Shown: positions 1 to 11,871, numbered from the stretch's first letter. The stretch is DNA of 64,000 nucleotides from Fasciolopsis buskii (GCA_008360955.1 LUCM01001791.1:164023-228022); one strand, 5' to 3'. The notes: generated from the sequence alone by a model not told the origin. Translations and numbers: made by a program.

Positions 1-449
1 ACCCTTTCAGTGTGCAGAGCTAACAAAGGCAGAGTAACGAATTGCCGACAGAACGAGGTTTTCCGCCGATAGTCATGTGCACTTTGTCACGGCGATTCAG
101 CAAACCGTCATCCGGTTTTTAATGTACTTAATCAACTCACACGAGGCTCTCACCTTGGATAATTGTAAACGCGGTTGAATCCCTCTCGGAAGATTGATGC
201 AAATGGCTCACCTCATAAACTTAGAAACAAAGCTTGTACCTTGGAGCCAGTATTATGCTACCATAAACGGGTCATTTCCAGATGACGAACCGATGATAGA
301 TAACAGACACCAGCAGAAAACCCGTAAACGTGGCCTGAATAAATTCCCTTTAATTTGTAGAGCCCACGGAACAAGCCGCCTGCTGGGAAGCAGCGGGGTA
401 TAAAATAATTTCACTGATTCGGGACACTTAATAGTAATAATATACATTT
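1..449. other. No gene recognised
   Basis: Only short open frames (under 70 codons) occur on either strand, and none resembles a known domain. I see no RNA gene, repeat or clear splice pair. Confidence 0.5.
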
Positions 450-830
450 TTGGGCAGTGCCGTTGCCTATGCGTTGTGCATGATAATAACGTGCGACTGC
501 AGTGATAAAAAAGCGCTTACGTGCGAGAGGTGCAAAACCTATAAAATAACAAACAATAGTCCTGAAGTTCCATACTTGGGTGATAAGGGCAAATTTGGCA
601 AAAAATATTCTCGCGGGCGATGTGCCTCCAACGGAGACTCTTCATCAGTAGAGATTTGATGACTTTGGAGCAAGCCATGCAGGTGGCCGTATGCACGCAG
701 CAAACCAGATGGGTCGTCGACGCTACAATTAGATCTCTTTACGTAGCCGAATTCGCGATTGATGGAGATAGAAGCAAGCCAAATATTATAGAATGGATAA
801 CTCGTGGCAAATGAGAGAGGGGAAAATCCA
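450..830 (+). pseudogene. Possible LTR-retrotransposon gag remnant
   Basis: Two overlapping short frames here read as one degraded protein with a frameshift near 620. The second frame contains LMTLEQAMQVAVCTQQT, which has the look of the helical 'LTLExAlxxA' end of a Ty3/gypsy capsid just before the nucleocapsid. I found no convincing CCHC zinc knuckle downstream and no protease or reverse transcriptase in the following kilobase. The call rests on one short helix-like motif, so it is weak; chance resemblance is quite possible. Confidence 0.2.
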
Positions 831-2462
831 TAAACCAGGGGAAGACAGTTAGCAGGCTGTTTCTTGTGGGATGTGCAGTACGGTGAAGAGAACATTGAGT
901 GGACACTCAGCATAACAAGCCGGAAAATAGAGACACAGTTAACTGTGGGAAGCGGAGACGGCTGCACCAATTAGAAATTGTGTAGTTACGTAAGTTCATT
1001 GGATTTACGGGGCTCGTTGTGAGTCGTTTCGATTTCGTAGATTTCAACAAGGTCCAGTGGTGGAGGCGTACTCGGAAAAGGAAAAGAAACCAGTTGACTA
1101 GCTGGTGAAGAGCAGGAAACGATTGAGGCAAAGTCAAGTATATTCTTGCAGACCACAATAAAAGTTTATCAGAGAAGACTGACCTCAGCCGTTAAGGAGA
1201 AGAATGGTGAGAGGCTTGCGAGATGGTAGCTCATATTAGACACTGCTAAACATTTTCCATATGAGTTCATTTTATATAGTTCGGGAAGAAAGGACTTTGG
1301 GAAGGATCCAGTACAGCACGTGGGCACTGGGACTAGAGGGCTGTTAATCACAAAAGTCCTAGTAGGTGAGACTGACCGAGTTCTAGTCACCCAACCTGAA
1401 AAACACCGTTGAATGATGGGCGTAAGATGTGTCATCCGCTAACCCAGCTGCACCCGCACACCACCAAATCCGAGCTGCCCGCCTGGCGTGCGCCAGCCAA
1501 AGCGGTGGATCTGACCTCGTTCCGCACTGTTGTGATAGAGCCTGTGTATACGAGCGGTAAATAAGTGACTGCGGATATGGTGTGGGTAGGGCGAGCGAGC
1601 CATCATGTTTTCAGGAGTCTCAGGGGAGTAGAAATCGTGATAGCCAGGTTACGAAGTAATTGTTTACGTCCAAGCGGAATTGAACATCTCGACAAAAGAG
1701 GAACGACTGATTATCTGGTCCTGCTCTCAGCTGTGGGTTAGGAAGCAATTAGTCGTGCGAACAACTTGGAAGAGAGAGCTACGAGTGCTCTATACTACAC
1801 TCCAAAAATATCTGGTTGTTGGCTAGTCTTGTTAGAACATTCGGTTACTTGGGCTAGTACAGACAGGTTAACAGGCCGATCTAGCGTGTAAATCAAATAA
1901 ACACGCAAATGAAATGAAAGTGGATCAATAGACAGGGAGATAGACAGTGAACAATGGCGGTAGACATGAACACAGAAGGAGCTAGGAGAGACCGGGATGC
2001 GTTAAGGACTGAATGTATCCACAGTGAAACATTCGTGGTTCATAGGGCGCATTTAAAGAGACAAATCATCTGGACCCACAGAAATTGTGGAGAATGGGAT
2101 GCGAGGTAAATGGGATCTGTCGGTGCGATTCTAATATGAGGTTGGTTAAAGTCTCTGACTGTACTGTAGAAGATTTATCCGCATAAGTTGGAGATGGTGC
2201 TTTGAACAGAAGTAAAATTCAGGAGTACGCCATGTAACTTCTGGTTATACCTTTTTAGGTGGCGGTATGAATAATGGGATTTATTTCTCCTTAACAGTGA
2301 TCTCAAAGGCACCATCGATGCGTTTTCAAAATCCTAATCCAGTTTCATACATTCGTTACTCAGATGAGTGTGGGTGATATAAATGAATGAGAAAGGCTAC
2401 GGTATCTCATCTATTTACCTCGTTTTTAACGCGACAGTTGATAGTGATAAAGTGCCAAACTA
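831..2462. other. No gene recognised; GC-richer patch near 1440-1560
   Basis: Open frames are short on both strands and show no domain. The patch at about 1440-1560 is visibly richer in C and G than its surroundings but carries no coding or tRNA-like signal I can recognise. Confidence 0.45.
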
Positions 2463-2850
2463 TTAGGAAGTATTTTGTAATAGCGATTGTTTAACAATAA
2501 ACCATTTGATTCTGACAAATGTCTTAGTTACTGAAAAAGTGATATTGAACTCCGCATTTTGAAGAACGCATGGGAGAGGGTTCCTGACACCAGGCGCGGA
2601 GATGCACTCATCATATTTAATAATGTTGCTGAAGAGCACTAGGTTTCCTCTGATGCGTGGAAGCCACAAAGACTTTGAACGCAGCGACTCGCATCGCTCT
2701 ATGTAGTTCAGGTTTGGGAGAAGCTGTTTGGTAAAGACACACTGGACGTTTTCGACTTCCATTCTTTTGCACTGCTTCATGTCCGAAGAGATTAGGCGGC
2801 AATACACCAGAATGAGTCTAACGACGTTAGAAACCCTAATGCTTCCGCTA
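2463..2850 (-). pseudogene. LINE (CR1/Jockey-like) reverse-transcriptase C-terminal fragment
   Basis: On the minus strand this reads as the end of a non-LTR retrotransposon ORF2. In order there is VRLILVYC (the usual 'VRPxLEYC' after the palm), VENVQCVFTKQLL ('lExVQrxFTkxl'), YIERCESLRSKSLWLPRIR ('YxeRlxxLxLxsLxxRRxr') and, about 70 residues on, the hydrophobic 'R-FF-V-R-LWN-LP' type tail, here VRIKWFIVKQSLLQNTS. This arrangement is specific to CR1/Jockey-clade LINEs. The palm with its YxDD box is missing, so the fragment is truncated at its upstream side. Several consensus positions are replaced (for example W of LWN becomes Q). It is an old, dead copy. It differs clearly from the second minus-strand LINE at 6835-7810, so it is a different subfamily. 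Confidence 0.7.
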
Positions 2851-3138
2851 CCAGCAGACAGTCTGGAATGTTATTTTCTTGTAGGTGGACTGCACCATCT
2901 TTCAGCTTAGTGCCTTTGTCACACCACTTTTCCTGGGTAACCTCGTCTACCCATGAGCCACGTGGCTGTCGATACAAGTGGATCGGTATCCAATTTAAGC
3001 TCAAAATGTAGATGACCGGTGCGGGTTTGTAAACAAATGAAGAGAAAGCCTTAGCACTCTTTCCACTTCCTATTGTTTCGAACTAAAATGGGGCTAGAGT
3101 AATCCGCACCAACAGCGGATAAACTTTACTTTCCGTTT

Positions 3139-3450
3139 TCAGCAAAATACACGGGTAGGTGGGCCCTCAGTTTTTGGCCGACTGCCGCCGTTTTGCAGTA
3201 TACTGCACATATTTTTATTGCTCTCTTCAGGACACTCCTGGCCTTCACAATAGAATACCTTAACGGTAAATGGGACGCGTAAAGTGCCCTTGGGATTTCC
3301 GTAACCAACATCTATATAAACTGATCGGATGAACTTAACTTTTATCGGAATCCTTGAGGCTACAGTCCTGCAAGTGACATGTGTCATCCTGTGCATGCTC
3401 CATTGTGTCTCAAAGTTTGTTCGTCTGCATTTACCAAGCAGCTTAGACAC
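3139..3450 (-). CDS. Uncharacterised open frame, possible exon
   Basis: A 103-codon minus-strand frame runs to a TGA. A plausible acceptor (ACTTGCAG) lies inside it, after which the frame contains IPIKVKFIRSVYIDVGYG and VPFTVKVFYCEGQEC, an alternating hydrophobic pattern like beta strands, with four cysteines towards the end. A possible donor (AAG/GTATTC) falls in the middle. I do not recognise the family. A second frame overlaps at 3126-3311, which lowers confidence that either is real. It may equally be retroelement debris, as it sits between LINE pieces. Confidence 0.2.
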   Translation of the reverse strand: MSKLLGKCRRTNFETQWSMHRMTHVTCRTVASRIPIKVKFIRSVYIDVGYGNPKGTLRVPFTVKVFYCEGQECPEESNKNMCSILQNGGSRPKTEGPPTRVFC

Positions 3451-3899
3451 TCATTTATCATAACTGTGTAAGCCACAAGCTTAGGTCTGCAAAATGAAAC
3501 TGGCTGCCGTCTCGAGTAACATTAGCGTCATATATCAGAAATGTTCGTGTTTGTACGTTCATTACTGCTATGACTTAGTGTCATCAAACTTTCTAAATAA
3601 CTGAATTTTGCATTTAGGAGTCAATAGTTAATAAGTACTCCTGAAACGGTAGTTGAAGGCTGTTTTTTGAGGAAGCAGGTCACCCAAAGACTCACGGCCC
3701 GACGAGGAGTAGAGCTGAGCCCCCGGTGCACCATGTAACATCAGCTTTGATGGGAAGTCTCTTGTCACTTTAATTATGTATTTGATTCATCTGATGGCAG
3801 ACCACTTGTCGAACCTGTCCACAGTGACCATGATTTTGATTATCAGACCAGGTTCCTCCTGAAGAGCTAAATCGAGAGTCCACCGCCACGGTTTCAAAC
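3451..3899. other. No gene recognised
   Basis: Short frames only; nothing supported. Confidence 0.5.
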
Positions 3900-5409
3900 A
3901 ACCTACCTTCTCCTTGCGATAGAATTCATCGCTTCACATCTCCCAGTACCCGTTCCCGGTGAGCACTACCCGGATCCACTTGAAGCCGGACATCATTCAA
4001 CGTCCCTGAAAAACTACTCTTTTAAACAGCACGCCTAATCCACCTCTTCCGTACTCACGCCGCTCAACTTCCTGTCCAAGCTCTTCACCCCACGCGTCTG
4101 TTACCAGTCCATCTGTGACTAAACCCCCTGATGGAAGTGGCACCCCACTTTCACGCATACTCGCCGCGAAAGCGGTAAACCCTGGACATCATCTTTGTTG
4201 GTCATAATCAGTAACGGTAGATCTAGATGAAGCTCACTTCCCTTCGCCTGTCGAACCGCCCCGTAAGTGTGTTCATCTAAACCTGCCAACTGTGGTACCC
4301 CAAGCTAGGAGCTCTGAAGGCCCAACCAAGCAGGTGATTTTCGTCTCCCCGATGTTTTCTTAGGCCAACAAAAACCGCTTGGCATATACCTCATCCCAGA
4401 TAAGTCTTCAATCACTTCCTGGTCCTGTCGAAAACAGAACGGTATAAATCAGTTAAATCCCGCAGGAAGCGTATGCCGTTCACCTATCCAGTTGCCACAC
4501 CTCCCCGCACATGAATGCCCACCTTGCTAATCCAGTAGTCCAACCTGCCCGCACACCTCGACTGCTTGGCACCCTCGGCACATTCAACTCCAGTAAGCCA
4601 CCCCGGCATAAGATCTGCAAAGTCGGAGGGTCCACAACTGCACGGCGGCCAACTAACCGTAGCTTACAATCACGAAGTGACTGGCCTATGCCGCTATCCC
4701 ACTTCGGTAACACAACGGCCACCTTCCAGCACGATACCGATGCTCCTTCATGTTTAGAGCCCACCGCTTATACACCTACTTCGGTCCACCTACCAATGAA
4801 TACTATTTAGATGCATTTCCGCCACTCCAAATTCCCTTTCATGCTCCTACGCCCCTAAATCTTTACCTCAACTTCCATTATCCCAAAAACCTTGTCCGAT
4901 TTGTCCCTTTGATCCACAAGCTATCATGAGACTCCCTCCCCAACCCACTCTTTCCCAGCGCTTGGTTCAGCTACCATACACTGCTTTCCTCACACCTTCG
5001 AGTTCCAAAAGTAACGTCTAACCCAAGAAATACATGCACGCACCTGATAACCGGTTCTTTCTCCGGCCCTTTTTCCAAAGCCCCTTTACCATACCCCTAG
5101 ATTGCCAGTTCCGCCTTGACAAGGTTACCAGTCGATCACCTAATCCTGTCCCACCCCACCCATGGCATATTAGCCATACTAGCATCCTCTGAAAACCCGC
5201 TTATTAACTCCCAAGGTTCTTCTATCACCTTGCTTTTCAGTCCATAAGTCCCTTGACATGGACAGTCCCTCTCCGGCCGGTTTACTTAACCCTTCTATAA
5301 TTGCCCCCCACCACAGCTATGCATTATCCGAACCACTAATGGATCTGTCGATTAGTTCACCCCTACAGATCCCACCTCTTGGATATCACGTGGACTTAAA
5401 TGTTCCGGT
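3900..5409 (+). pseudogene. C-rich stretch upstream of LINE endonuclease, probable ORF1 remnant
   Basis: The plus strand becomes strikingly rich in C and poor in G from about 3900 to 6350, unlike the sequence on either side. The second part of this block (5410-6359) is a LINE endonuclease on the same strand, so the first part is where ORF1 and its linker would lie. The longest plus frame, 4511-4810, is Pro/Thr/Ser-rich with no domain I can name. Many stops in all frames show decay. The assignment is by position and base composition, not by homology, and the upstream border is approximate. Confidence 0.35.
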
Positions 5410-6359
5410 GAGTCTTCTCTGATCCGCCTGAATTACCGGTTACTAACTCTTAAAATGAGGGAGCTAAGACTGTTACCAGCTAAAACCCCTCACGATATCA
5501 TCTTGGTAACAGAGACATTGCCAAGAGACCACAACTCCACTTCGTTTTTTTCTTTGGCTGGTTGCAGACCTTACCAAACCAACAGACCAAATCATAAAGG
5601 AGGCCGTTGCCTAGCCCACGTAAAGCAATCACATGCAGATCCCATTTTCTATCATCCGCTGCTTGTTTCTATACCTGACAACCTTTGATTTTACATGCAA
5701 CTACCCGAACTCCCAACTTACAAATGATGTGTATACCGACTACCTAACTTGAATAGTTCTGATATCTCTCGTCTCGCCCAAGCCCTCTTTCATCTTTTTG
5801 GTCCGTCATCCAAGGGCAAGATAATTTCAGGCGAATTGGGTGCCCCGAAAATGTGCTGGTTTTCTTTAGCCGCCTCACCAACCTTATTCAACTTTGTTCT
5901 TGAAAAGCACGCTGATAGATGGACTCAGCACGTGACCACGCCCATAAGGTTTCGCAATATTTTACACCTAGTTTTACTGATAGCACTCCTAAATTTAAGA
6001 TTTTAGTACTAAAACCCTTCCCTAGAAATGACCACAAGATGATCCCCTGTAGTGTTCCTCTCCGTGACAAACATTCCTCACTCATGTGTGCCGACCAAAT
6101 TATCTCCTCCCATATGTCGACGCCTTGGGACGAAACCACTGTCGCTCCCCGAACCCTTGATTGGTCCAGCTCATTCTTATTGACTGACCCGAAGAATGCG
6201 GCAGACGACCTTCACACAAAACCCAATTTTACCATCAATCTTCTATCCCCTCCGATCACCAAAAGTAAACCCAGGAAGCCTAGTAGGGCTTGTCAGCTCC
6301 AGGTGAAACTTTTGAAGGCTATAAAAACCTTCACTAAACGGGAGATTTCCCGCTGTTAG
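5410..6359 (+). pseudogene. LINE (CR1/Jockey-like) apurinic endonuclease domain, frameshifted
   Basis: This reads as the N-terminal APE-type endonuclease of a non-LTR retrotransposon ORF2, which nicks target DNA for target-primed reverse transcription. In order: MRELRLLPAKTPHDIILVTETL (the 'NxRSLxxKxxELxxLL...PDIIxxTETWL' start), then LAGCRPYQTNRPNHKGGRC (for 'lpGYxlyRxDRxxrxGGG'), KGKIISGELGAPKMCW (for 'GDFNAPxixW'), and HVTTPIRFRNILHLV (for 'xVxxPTRxxnxLDLV'). A frameshift near 5960-5990 moves the reading into the 5919-6359 frame, where FPRNDHKMIPCSVPL matches the 'pGSDHxxi' end of the domain. The metal-binding GDFN aspartate is E and the SDH box is NDH. The linker to the reverse transcriptase follows (about 6100-6359), but the reverse transcriptase is missing. 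Confidence 0.8.
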
Positions 6360-6834
6360 TGCAAGCCAACCGGTTGCAACAAGAATTTCTTATTCAGTCT
6401 GAAATAGGGTTAAAAAGGCTGGAAATGTTAGGTTTTGGGTCGCATGACTAATTTCGAAAGACTTCCCATATTTTCGAAGATCGTTGGAAACACAACTCGT
6501 CGGTCATTCCGAACTTCATCATATCCAATACCTTACGCCTGCAGTCCGCTGTGGTCATCGCAGAAGCATGCGATATATAATTCTCTTCTACTCTCATTAA
6601 TGGTCTTCTCCAATGGTGACGAGAGCAAGTCCACCGCAGGTGGGATGGGAGGTTAAAGAATGTAGCAGTGTGAATGTGCAAGAAGTTGGGATAACGGAAG
6701 GTGAGGCTGAATTTTTGATGGTGAGCGTAGTGAAAACTCGGTTAAGAACTAGAATTTTAGGCCATGTTCGTAGGCCTCAGCTAATCCAACTTTGGCTTGT
6801 GTCAGGTTAACTAAGAGTGGGACATCCAGTAACG
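6360..6834. other. Junction between two LINE copies; no gene recognised
   Basis: Frames of 65-77 codons occur on both strands but show no domain. The interval separates the plus-strand endonuclease piece from the 3' end of the minus-strand reverse-transcriptase piece. Confidence 0.4.
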
Positions 6835-7810
6835 TGACCAGCTGGGCTTTGAATTAGGTCAAAGTTTGGCATGATCGCAGAGAACTGAGGAGTTTGTTCC
6901 AGAGTTTAGAGTAAGCAACTGTGAAGAATTTCGCCCTGATCAACAGTCGAGTCAGTGGTATTTTTAACTAGTAGTGTCTATTGGGAAGTGTATACGGGGA
7001 GCTAACAGCGTCCTGTAGGACGTTTGTAGCGGAGTGAATATTATTATGGTAAAGAATAAACAGAAGTGCAAGGTTCATTTGGACTCCACTAAGCCATAAT
7101 GGTTCAAGTCCAAGCAGCTCGCATCTGGCCCTGTAGACTAGGCTAGCTGAAGGACCTAGGAGGTTTCTAGTGAACGCCGGCTGCACATCCTCGTTTGCAA
7201 TTCCATCACCCTCACGCATCTGAACAGCAGCTCAACAGGTGGACCAGAAACGTAGCCCAAAACACTTAGGCACGTACAACTCTTCGCAAGGGTTTTGGTA
7301 TCCTCATAAACTGCTTACCCTTGGGTTGGCTGCTTCTGCTGTTTCCGGCTGTGCTGACGAACCCTCATTACCCGCATGTAGTCTATAATAAATGGCATGT
7401 ATGTGTCGGGTTTGGCTGACAGTCGCCTAAGGTAATCTCATCAGAAACCATAGACCAGGCAAGGAGGCAAAAGCGAGACTGGCATCCTGTCTGCAGTGAA
7501 CGGCTTAAGACTTGCCACAGAAGGAGTCGCCAAATAGATGTCGATGCTGCGAGGTCTTTCCAAAATGTAGACTTTGTCGGTGGTGCAATGTGCGCAAAAC
7601 TACTCCGTCGTAGAGCAAGATATGCTGCAGGCCTTCCAGTGTGGGAGTGGTGTTCCGAATAAGGCGCTTCATTCTTGGACTGCCGAAGCTGGATCCTAGG
7701 AAGCAGGAAAAGGCCCGTATTTAACTCCTTTATCCTTATTATTTCGATTCGCCTTAGCCGAAGACGACGACGTCCGATGTAGGCAACCATTTCTTGACCT
7801 GCTCTCATAA
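6835..7810 (-). pseudogene. LINE (CR1/Jockey-like) reverse transcriptase, palm to C-terminus, frameshifted
   Basis: Read from 7810 downwards, the minus strand shows the back half of a non-LTR ORF2. A box resembling YxDD lies near 7640 (LLYDGVVLRTLHHRQSL), so the first catalytic aspartate is present but the second is G. It is followed in shifting frames by ADRMPVSLLPPCLVYGF (thumb), VQPAFTRNLLGPS, YRARCELLGLEPLWL and NLALLF (7219-6968), and finally AKFFTVAYSKLWNKLLSSL near 6925-6860, the typical LINE terminus. At least three frame changes are needed. The upstream fingers domain and endonuclease are absent. It lies tail to tail with the plus-strand endonuclease fragment at 5410-6359, so the two are separate insertions or one rearranged element. 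Confidence 0.72.
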
Positions 7811-8155
7811 CTTATGTGCACATCATTACAATTCAGTGTAGGGCAGAATCAGAATATCTGAATGATGTAGAATTAGTGTTTGTAAAGAAAAACAAATCAG
7901 GACAGGGGTTAAAGAAGGCCTCGCGTAAAATCCTTACTCAAGATGTTAGCTTCTTACATCATATGCCCTTCAATAAGGACACAAGCTGTCTTTACCAACA
8001 TTAACCGAGTACCAGCGTGGCAAATAGCATAGAACTTTTTCCCATGATTAGATTTTTAGAATTGGTCTCACTGTCGACAGCTTCCAAAGGGCTATATCGA
8101 GCTGGCATGTCTACTTAGTGAGCTCGTGGAACAATACATTTGGTTAAAAAACAAA
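7811..8155. other. No gene recognised
   Basis: One 62-codon plus frame (7816-8004), lysine-rich at its centre, with no recognisable domain. It borders the large inverted repeat. Confidence 0.45.
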
Positions 8156-10418
8156 TTGAAAATCAAATCAAAAGTCACAGACCTCAAAGGGACATCTAAT
8201 GAAAAATAGAGTGGGTATACTTAGGAGTGAAATTTCGTTTACGTTGGTCGGTTATAATGGAATTTTTTGCTGTCCCAGAGTCGATCAAAAAGCTGATTGC
8301 AACTTCGCTCAGTTTGAAACGACTGATTAATTCCAGAAGACATCTCATACCAAATAATCCCCAAGCACTAGCTAAGTAAACAAACAGTTCTCGCAATTCG
8401 AACATCGCAGTCCAATCGTGGTTCTGGTGGCATAGTCAGCTTCACAGTCAGCCAGTGAGGATACGATTTACTGGTTCCATTTATCTGGAGGCTTGCGCAC
8501 ATCCCGGTTTCCTCAGTTCACGGGCATATCGCGTCTGCTTTGTGCAGTATGCCGGGGAAAGCTGACGGAGACGTTATTAGATTTGGCTGAATGCCCTTTG
8601 GACTATACCATTCACACACATATCAGGTCCATCGGGTCAACCTGTGACACAGTGACATAAATCCCACGCCAATGTCGGCATGCAATTCGCAAAAAAACAA
8701 GTAGGGAATTGCAACACTTTATAAAAATTCAGTTTTTTTGTGCGGGCTCATATTAGTTTTCACCACAGTGGATCAGCATTTCATTACCGACTGCCGAAAA
8801 ACTACCGTTAGGACTGCTTACTTTGGGGAGGATTATGATTTTTTTGCATATGGTCATACCGAAACAAGGTGGCATTAATGAAATGAGAAAGTGAAAGCTA
8901 CAGAGGTAGGCTGGACATTGAGTGCGATATGTGGACTGTTAGTTAAGTTTACGATTTTAATCTGATGACCACAACTCTATCCCTGATAAACTGCTGTACT
9001 AGTTGAATTCTGGAGTGTAAGCAGTGAACACCGCAATTCACGAAATAACCGCAGAAATCGAGTCGGTATCGTATTTTTTCCAAAGGATATACGAGTGAGA
9101 TCGAGGCTAAGTTGGAGAACTTTATCACCTGGCCACTTATTGCTCGTTGCGTCCTCATACTTTGGTTTGTGAATAAAACGAATTACCTCCAAGAAAGGGT
9201 GCCAGTCCATTCATATTACGGGTCTTATTTGATGAGAATGACAACAAAAATAAAGGAAAAAATAGTTTTCTATTTTTTTCGAGGAATCTAGTGTTATTTT
9301 CTGTTCACAGCTTACTCGCTATTTTCTGTTACCGTTTACCACTGGAAACGCCGATACAGCTCTGTCGTACTTTAGGGTATAGAAGTCGACAATAAAAATC
9401 TTTCTAATCACTTTGCATTTATAGGAGATCTTTGCACCGTAGAAACAGTGAAATGGTGTTGACCGCTCTGCCGGATTTTAGAGAATTCTCTCACAATGAC
9501 CAGCAGTCTAGGCCGGGACGACTTTTACACCCAATTTCGCCACAGCTCATTTCAGATCTTTGCTGACTACCGCAAAATGTTCGGGTTAAAGCTATATAAT
9601 AGGAGGAGACCAGAACGATTAAGACAAGTTTGGTTATGAAGATCACTGTATTTAATACCAAAACATTACAGTCTCTAACCAACCCCCCCTGGTTTAGTTT
9701 GATCGTCTCAGTTCCTAGTTTCCAGTCCAGTGCCCAGTTTCTACCTAATCAAGCCGGCCAACAAGAGTCTCGTGATCTCGCTATCCAACACCAAATAGAC
9801 ATTTACAAAGGTTGGGTAACAATTCGAAACATAAGTTGGCTGCTTTGTTATTTACCAGTCTGGCGTCCAGGGAAATGTTCCACTCTCGATCAGAACGTAT
9901 TTCAGAAAACCCAAATGGTACTCAATCTTTCCCTGGAACTGGAACGAAAGACCTGTAGACGCTGATCTTGCTCTTCAGGTTCACAGGTCAACTCTTAGCT
10001 CGGCGCTATTCCATTTACCTTGATTTACGACAAAACTCTGATCAACTTATCCTAATGTTCCGAATAATACAAAACTGGGCAGAGCCATCCCTCTCCAGAC
10101 ATTCCACTCGCCAAAAAATACAATGAAAGTCAGAGGATATTGTGTCTGGGGCATGTTCCCTTTCATGAACATTTTTTACATCGTGTTCTAGGTAGTCGAA
10201 GGGACCACCACTTCTAAAAATTTCTAAGCCGTTTCCATTTGGAGTGGTGTTTTTCGGTCCAGTGTGCTCACCAGTGATGAACTAGAAAAGTGCATACTAA
10301 CGCCTTTACAACACGAATGGACCTCACAAGCAGCAATCTGCCCGACACAAAAATCTCACTCTCCGAATTACAACACTTGTCACTTTTTGCGGGGGCGGAA
10401 GTACGAAAGCCGATAAAG
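8156..10418 (+). repeat. Left arm of a 2.2-kb inverted repeat
   Basis: This arm is the reverse complement of 11872-14024. The outer 350 bases and the inner 200 bases match almost perfectly; for example a 69-codon frame at 8196-8405 is identical to one at 13776-13985, and a 43-residue stretch starting at 10290 is identical to one at 12000. Between about 8500 and 10190 the arms differ by many one- to three-base insertions and deletions, often in homopolymers, and this left arm is about 110 bases longer. I recognise no protein domain, tRNA or transposon terminus. The frames inside should not be taken as genes merely because they occur twice. Confidence 0.9.
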
Positions 10419-11649
10419 GACACAAAGTTCCGAAATATATATATTCATACAACAGATACAGGTCTAGTCGAAAATCATGCCACAAGCATCATATGAGTAA
10501 TTTCTCCCTATTGGATAGCCGAATACTTCAATTTGTAATTCTTTTATTTAACAAGAACTGCTGAATTTTTTCTATAACAAGCCGCATGCTTTGAAGTTAC
10601 CTAATGGGGAAATAGGTCAGGAATTTAATCGATACCCCATTCCAGCCACCGCGTGCATATCGTAACCATAACGCATCATATACTCGTTAGGAAGGACAAA
10701 GTGAGATTAATTCACAACAATCTGGCGCTTGTTTTGCAAAGAATACAGCATTGATGAACAGCAGTAGTCGACGGGTCTGCTACCATCCCTCAGTAATTTT
10801 TCGGCCTTTTCGATGTGGCATCCTGCACCCCCAAAGTGAAAATGCTTTTACTTAATAATTCGAGAAGCTTTACAGTCTCGAAGTCAGTATCCACTGCTCA
10901 GGTAATCTTCGTAATTATTACCTCCCGGACAAGCAACATATTTTTATGGAGCCTACCCTCCACGTGAGTGCACCTGTACTCCATAAACGTCAGAGTGAAA
11001 GAAAACTACCCCTGTGCATGCACTCTGTGCTCAGTCCGAGCAGATGCACGCGTTATGTGTTTGTTTCAGCTGCTCCGATTGGTTGTTGTGATTGTCAGCC
11101 GGTCGCGTATAATTGAGGTGGTGTGCAGTGAATTCACTGCCGTCGTTTTATAATAGATCCTTTCTTAGAATAAGGGGAATATCCCTGTAACGACAACGAC
11201 GAAATTCCTTCTATCTGTAGTCGATTCTCTTTCGATCTGTTAGTAAAGAGTTTCTAATTTTTAATTGTGAATGATATAATGTTAATAACAGCGTTGTCGG
11301 TAGATGTAATGCGCCAACGTTTCGACTACCGTGGGTAGTCTTTCTCAAGGCAAGTTTTACAATCAGATGACTGTGGGAACGTTCACATGCCAACGGATGT
11401 TTAGATGTCTGTGTGTTTGTGAATGTGTGTACTTTGAACCGTGGATCGGGTGAGAGATTAGTTGTCCTTTACTTCATGCGCCACCGTAGTGATGGGGTCA
11501 ACCAGCGTGGTGACCTTTGAAGTATTTGTCTCTCAAGGAGGTTAGGGCTGTCCATATCTCCAAAATCTCTGACTAGTTCCGAGTGATGCAAGTGGGATAG
11601 GTGCTTATCACCAGAGCCTCGACAAACTCATGTTCAGTGCAGGTCCTGA
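10419..11649. other. Centre of the inverted repeat, unique sequence
   Basis: This segment lies between the arms and is not duplicated within the window. It has only short frames. It contains a hairpin motif at 11311-11352 (listed separately) and ends at the run of Ns. Confidence 0.6.
11311..11352 (-). ncRNA. GAAAC hairpin motif resembling the ends of Penelope-like or hammerhead-bearing retroelements
   Basis: On the minus strand a perfect 7-bp stem (GACTACC / GGTAGTC, loop of three) is preceded by CTTGAGAAA and followed by CGAAACGTTGG. Many animal repeats, including Penelope-like element termini, carry such a 'CTGATGA-stem-GAAAC' signature, which in intact form is a hammerhead ribozyme core. 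Here the conserved CUGANGA box is not intact, so self-cleavage is not expected. It may be the decayed end of such an element; no reverse transcriptase is visible next to it. Confidence 0.35.
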
Positions 11650-11850
11650 NNNNNNNNNNNNNNNNNNNNNNNNNNNNNNNNNNNNNNNNNNNNNNNNNNN
11701 NNNNNNNNNNNNNNNNNNNNNNNNNNNNNNNNNNNNNNNNNNNNNNNNNNNNNNNNNNNNNNNNNNNNNNNNNNNNNNNNNNNNNNNNNNNNNNNNNNNN
11801 NNNNNNNNNNNNNNNNNNNNNNNNNNNNNNNNNNNNNNNNNNNNNNNNNN
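11650..11850. other. Assembly gap (201 Ns)
   Basis: A run of N between the centre and the right arm of the inverted repeat. Frames running through it are meaningless. True gap size and content are unknown. Confidence 0.99.
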
Positions 11851-11871
11851 TACATGAAGGTTTGCACTTTT

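Noticed and set aside
5410..7810. A single intact LINE inverted by twin priming
   Set aside because: The order and orientation of endonuclease and reverse transcriptase do not match what twin priming produces.
11311..11352. Active hammerhead ribozyme
   Set aside because: The CUGANGA core box is not intact; only the stem and GAAAC side fit.
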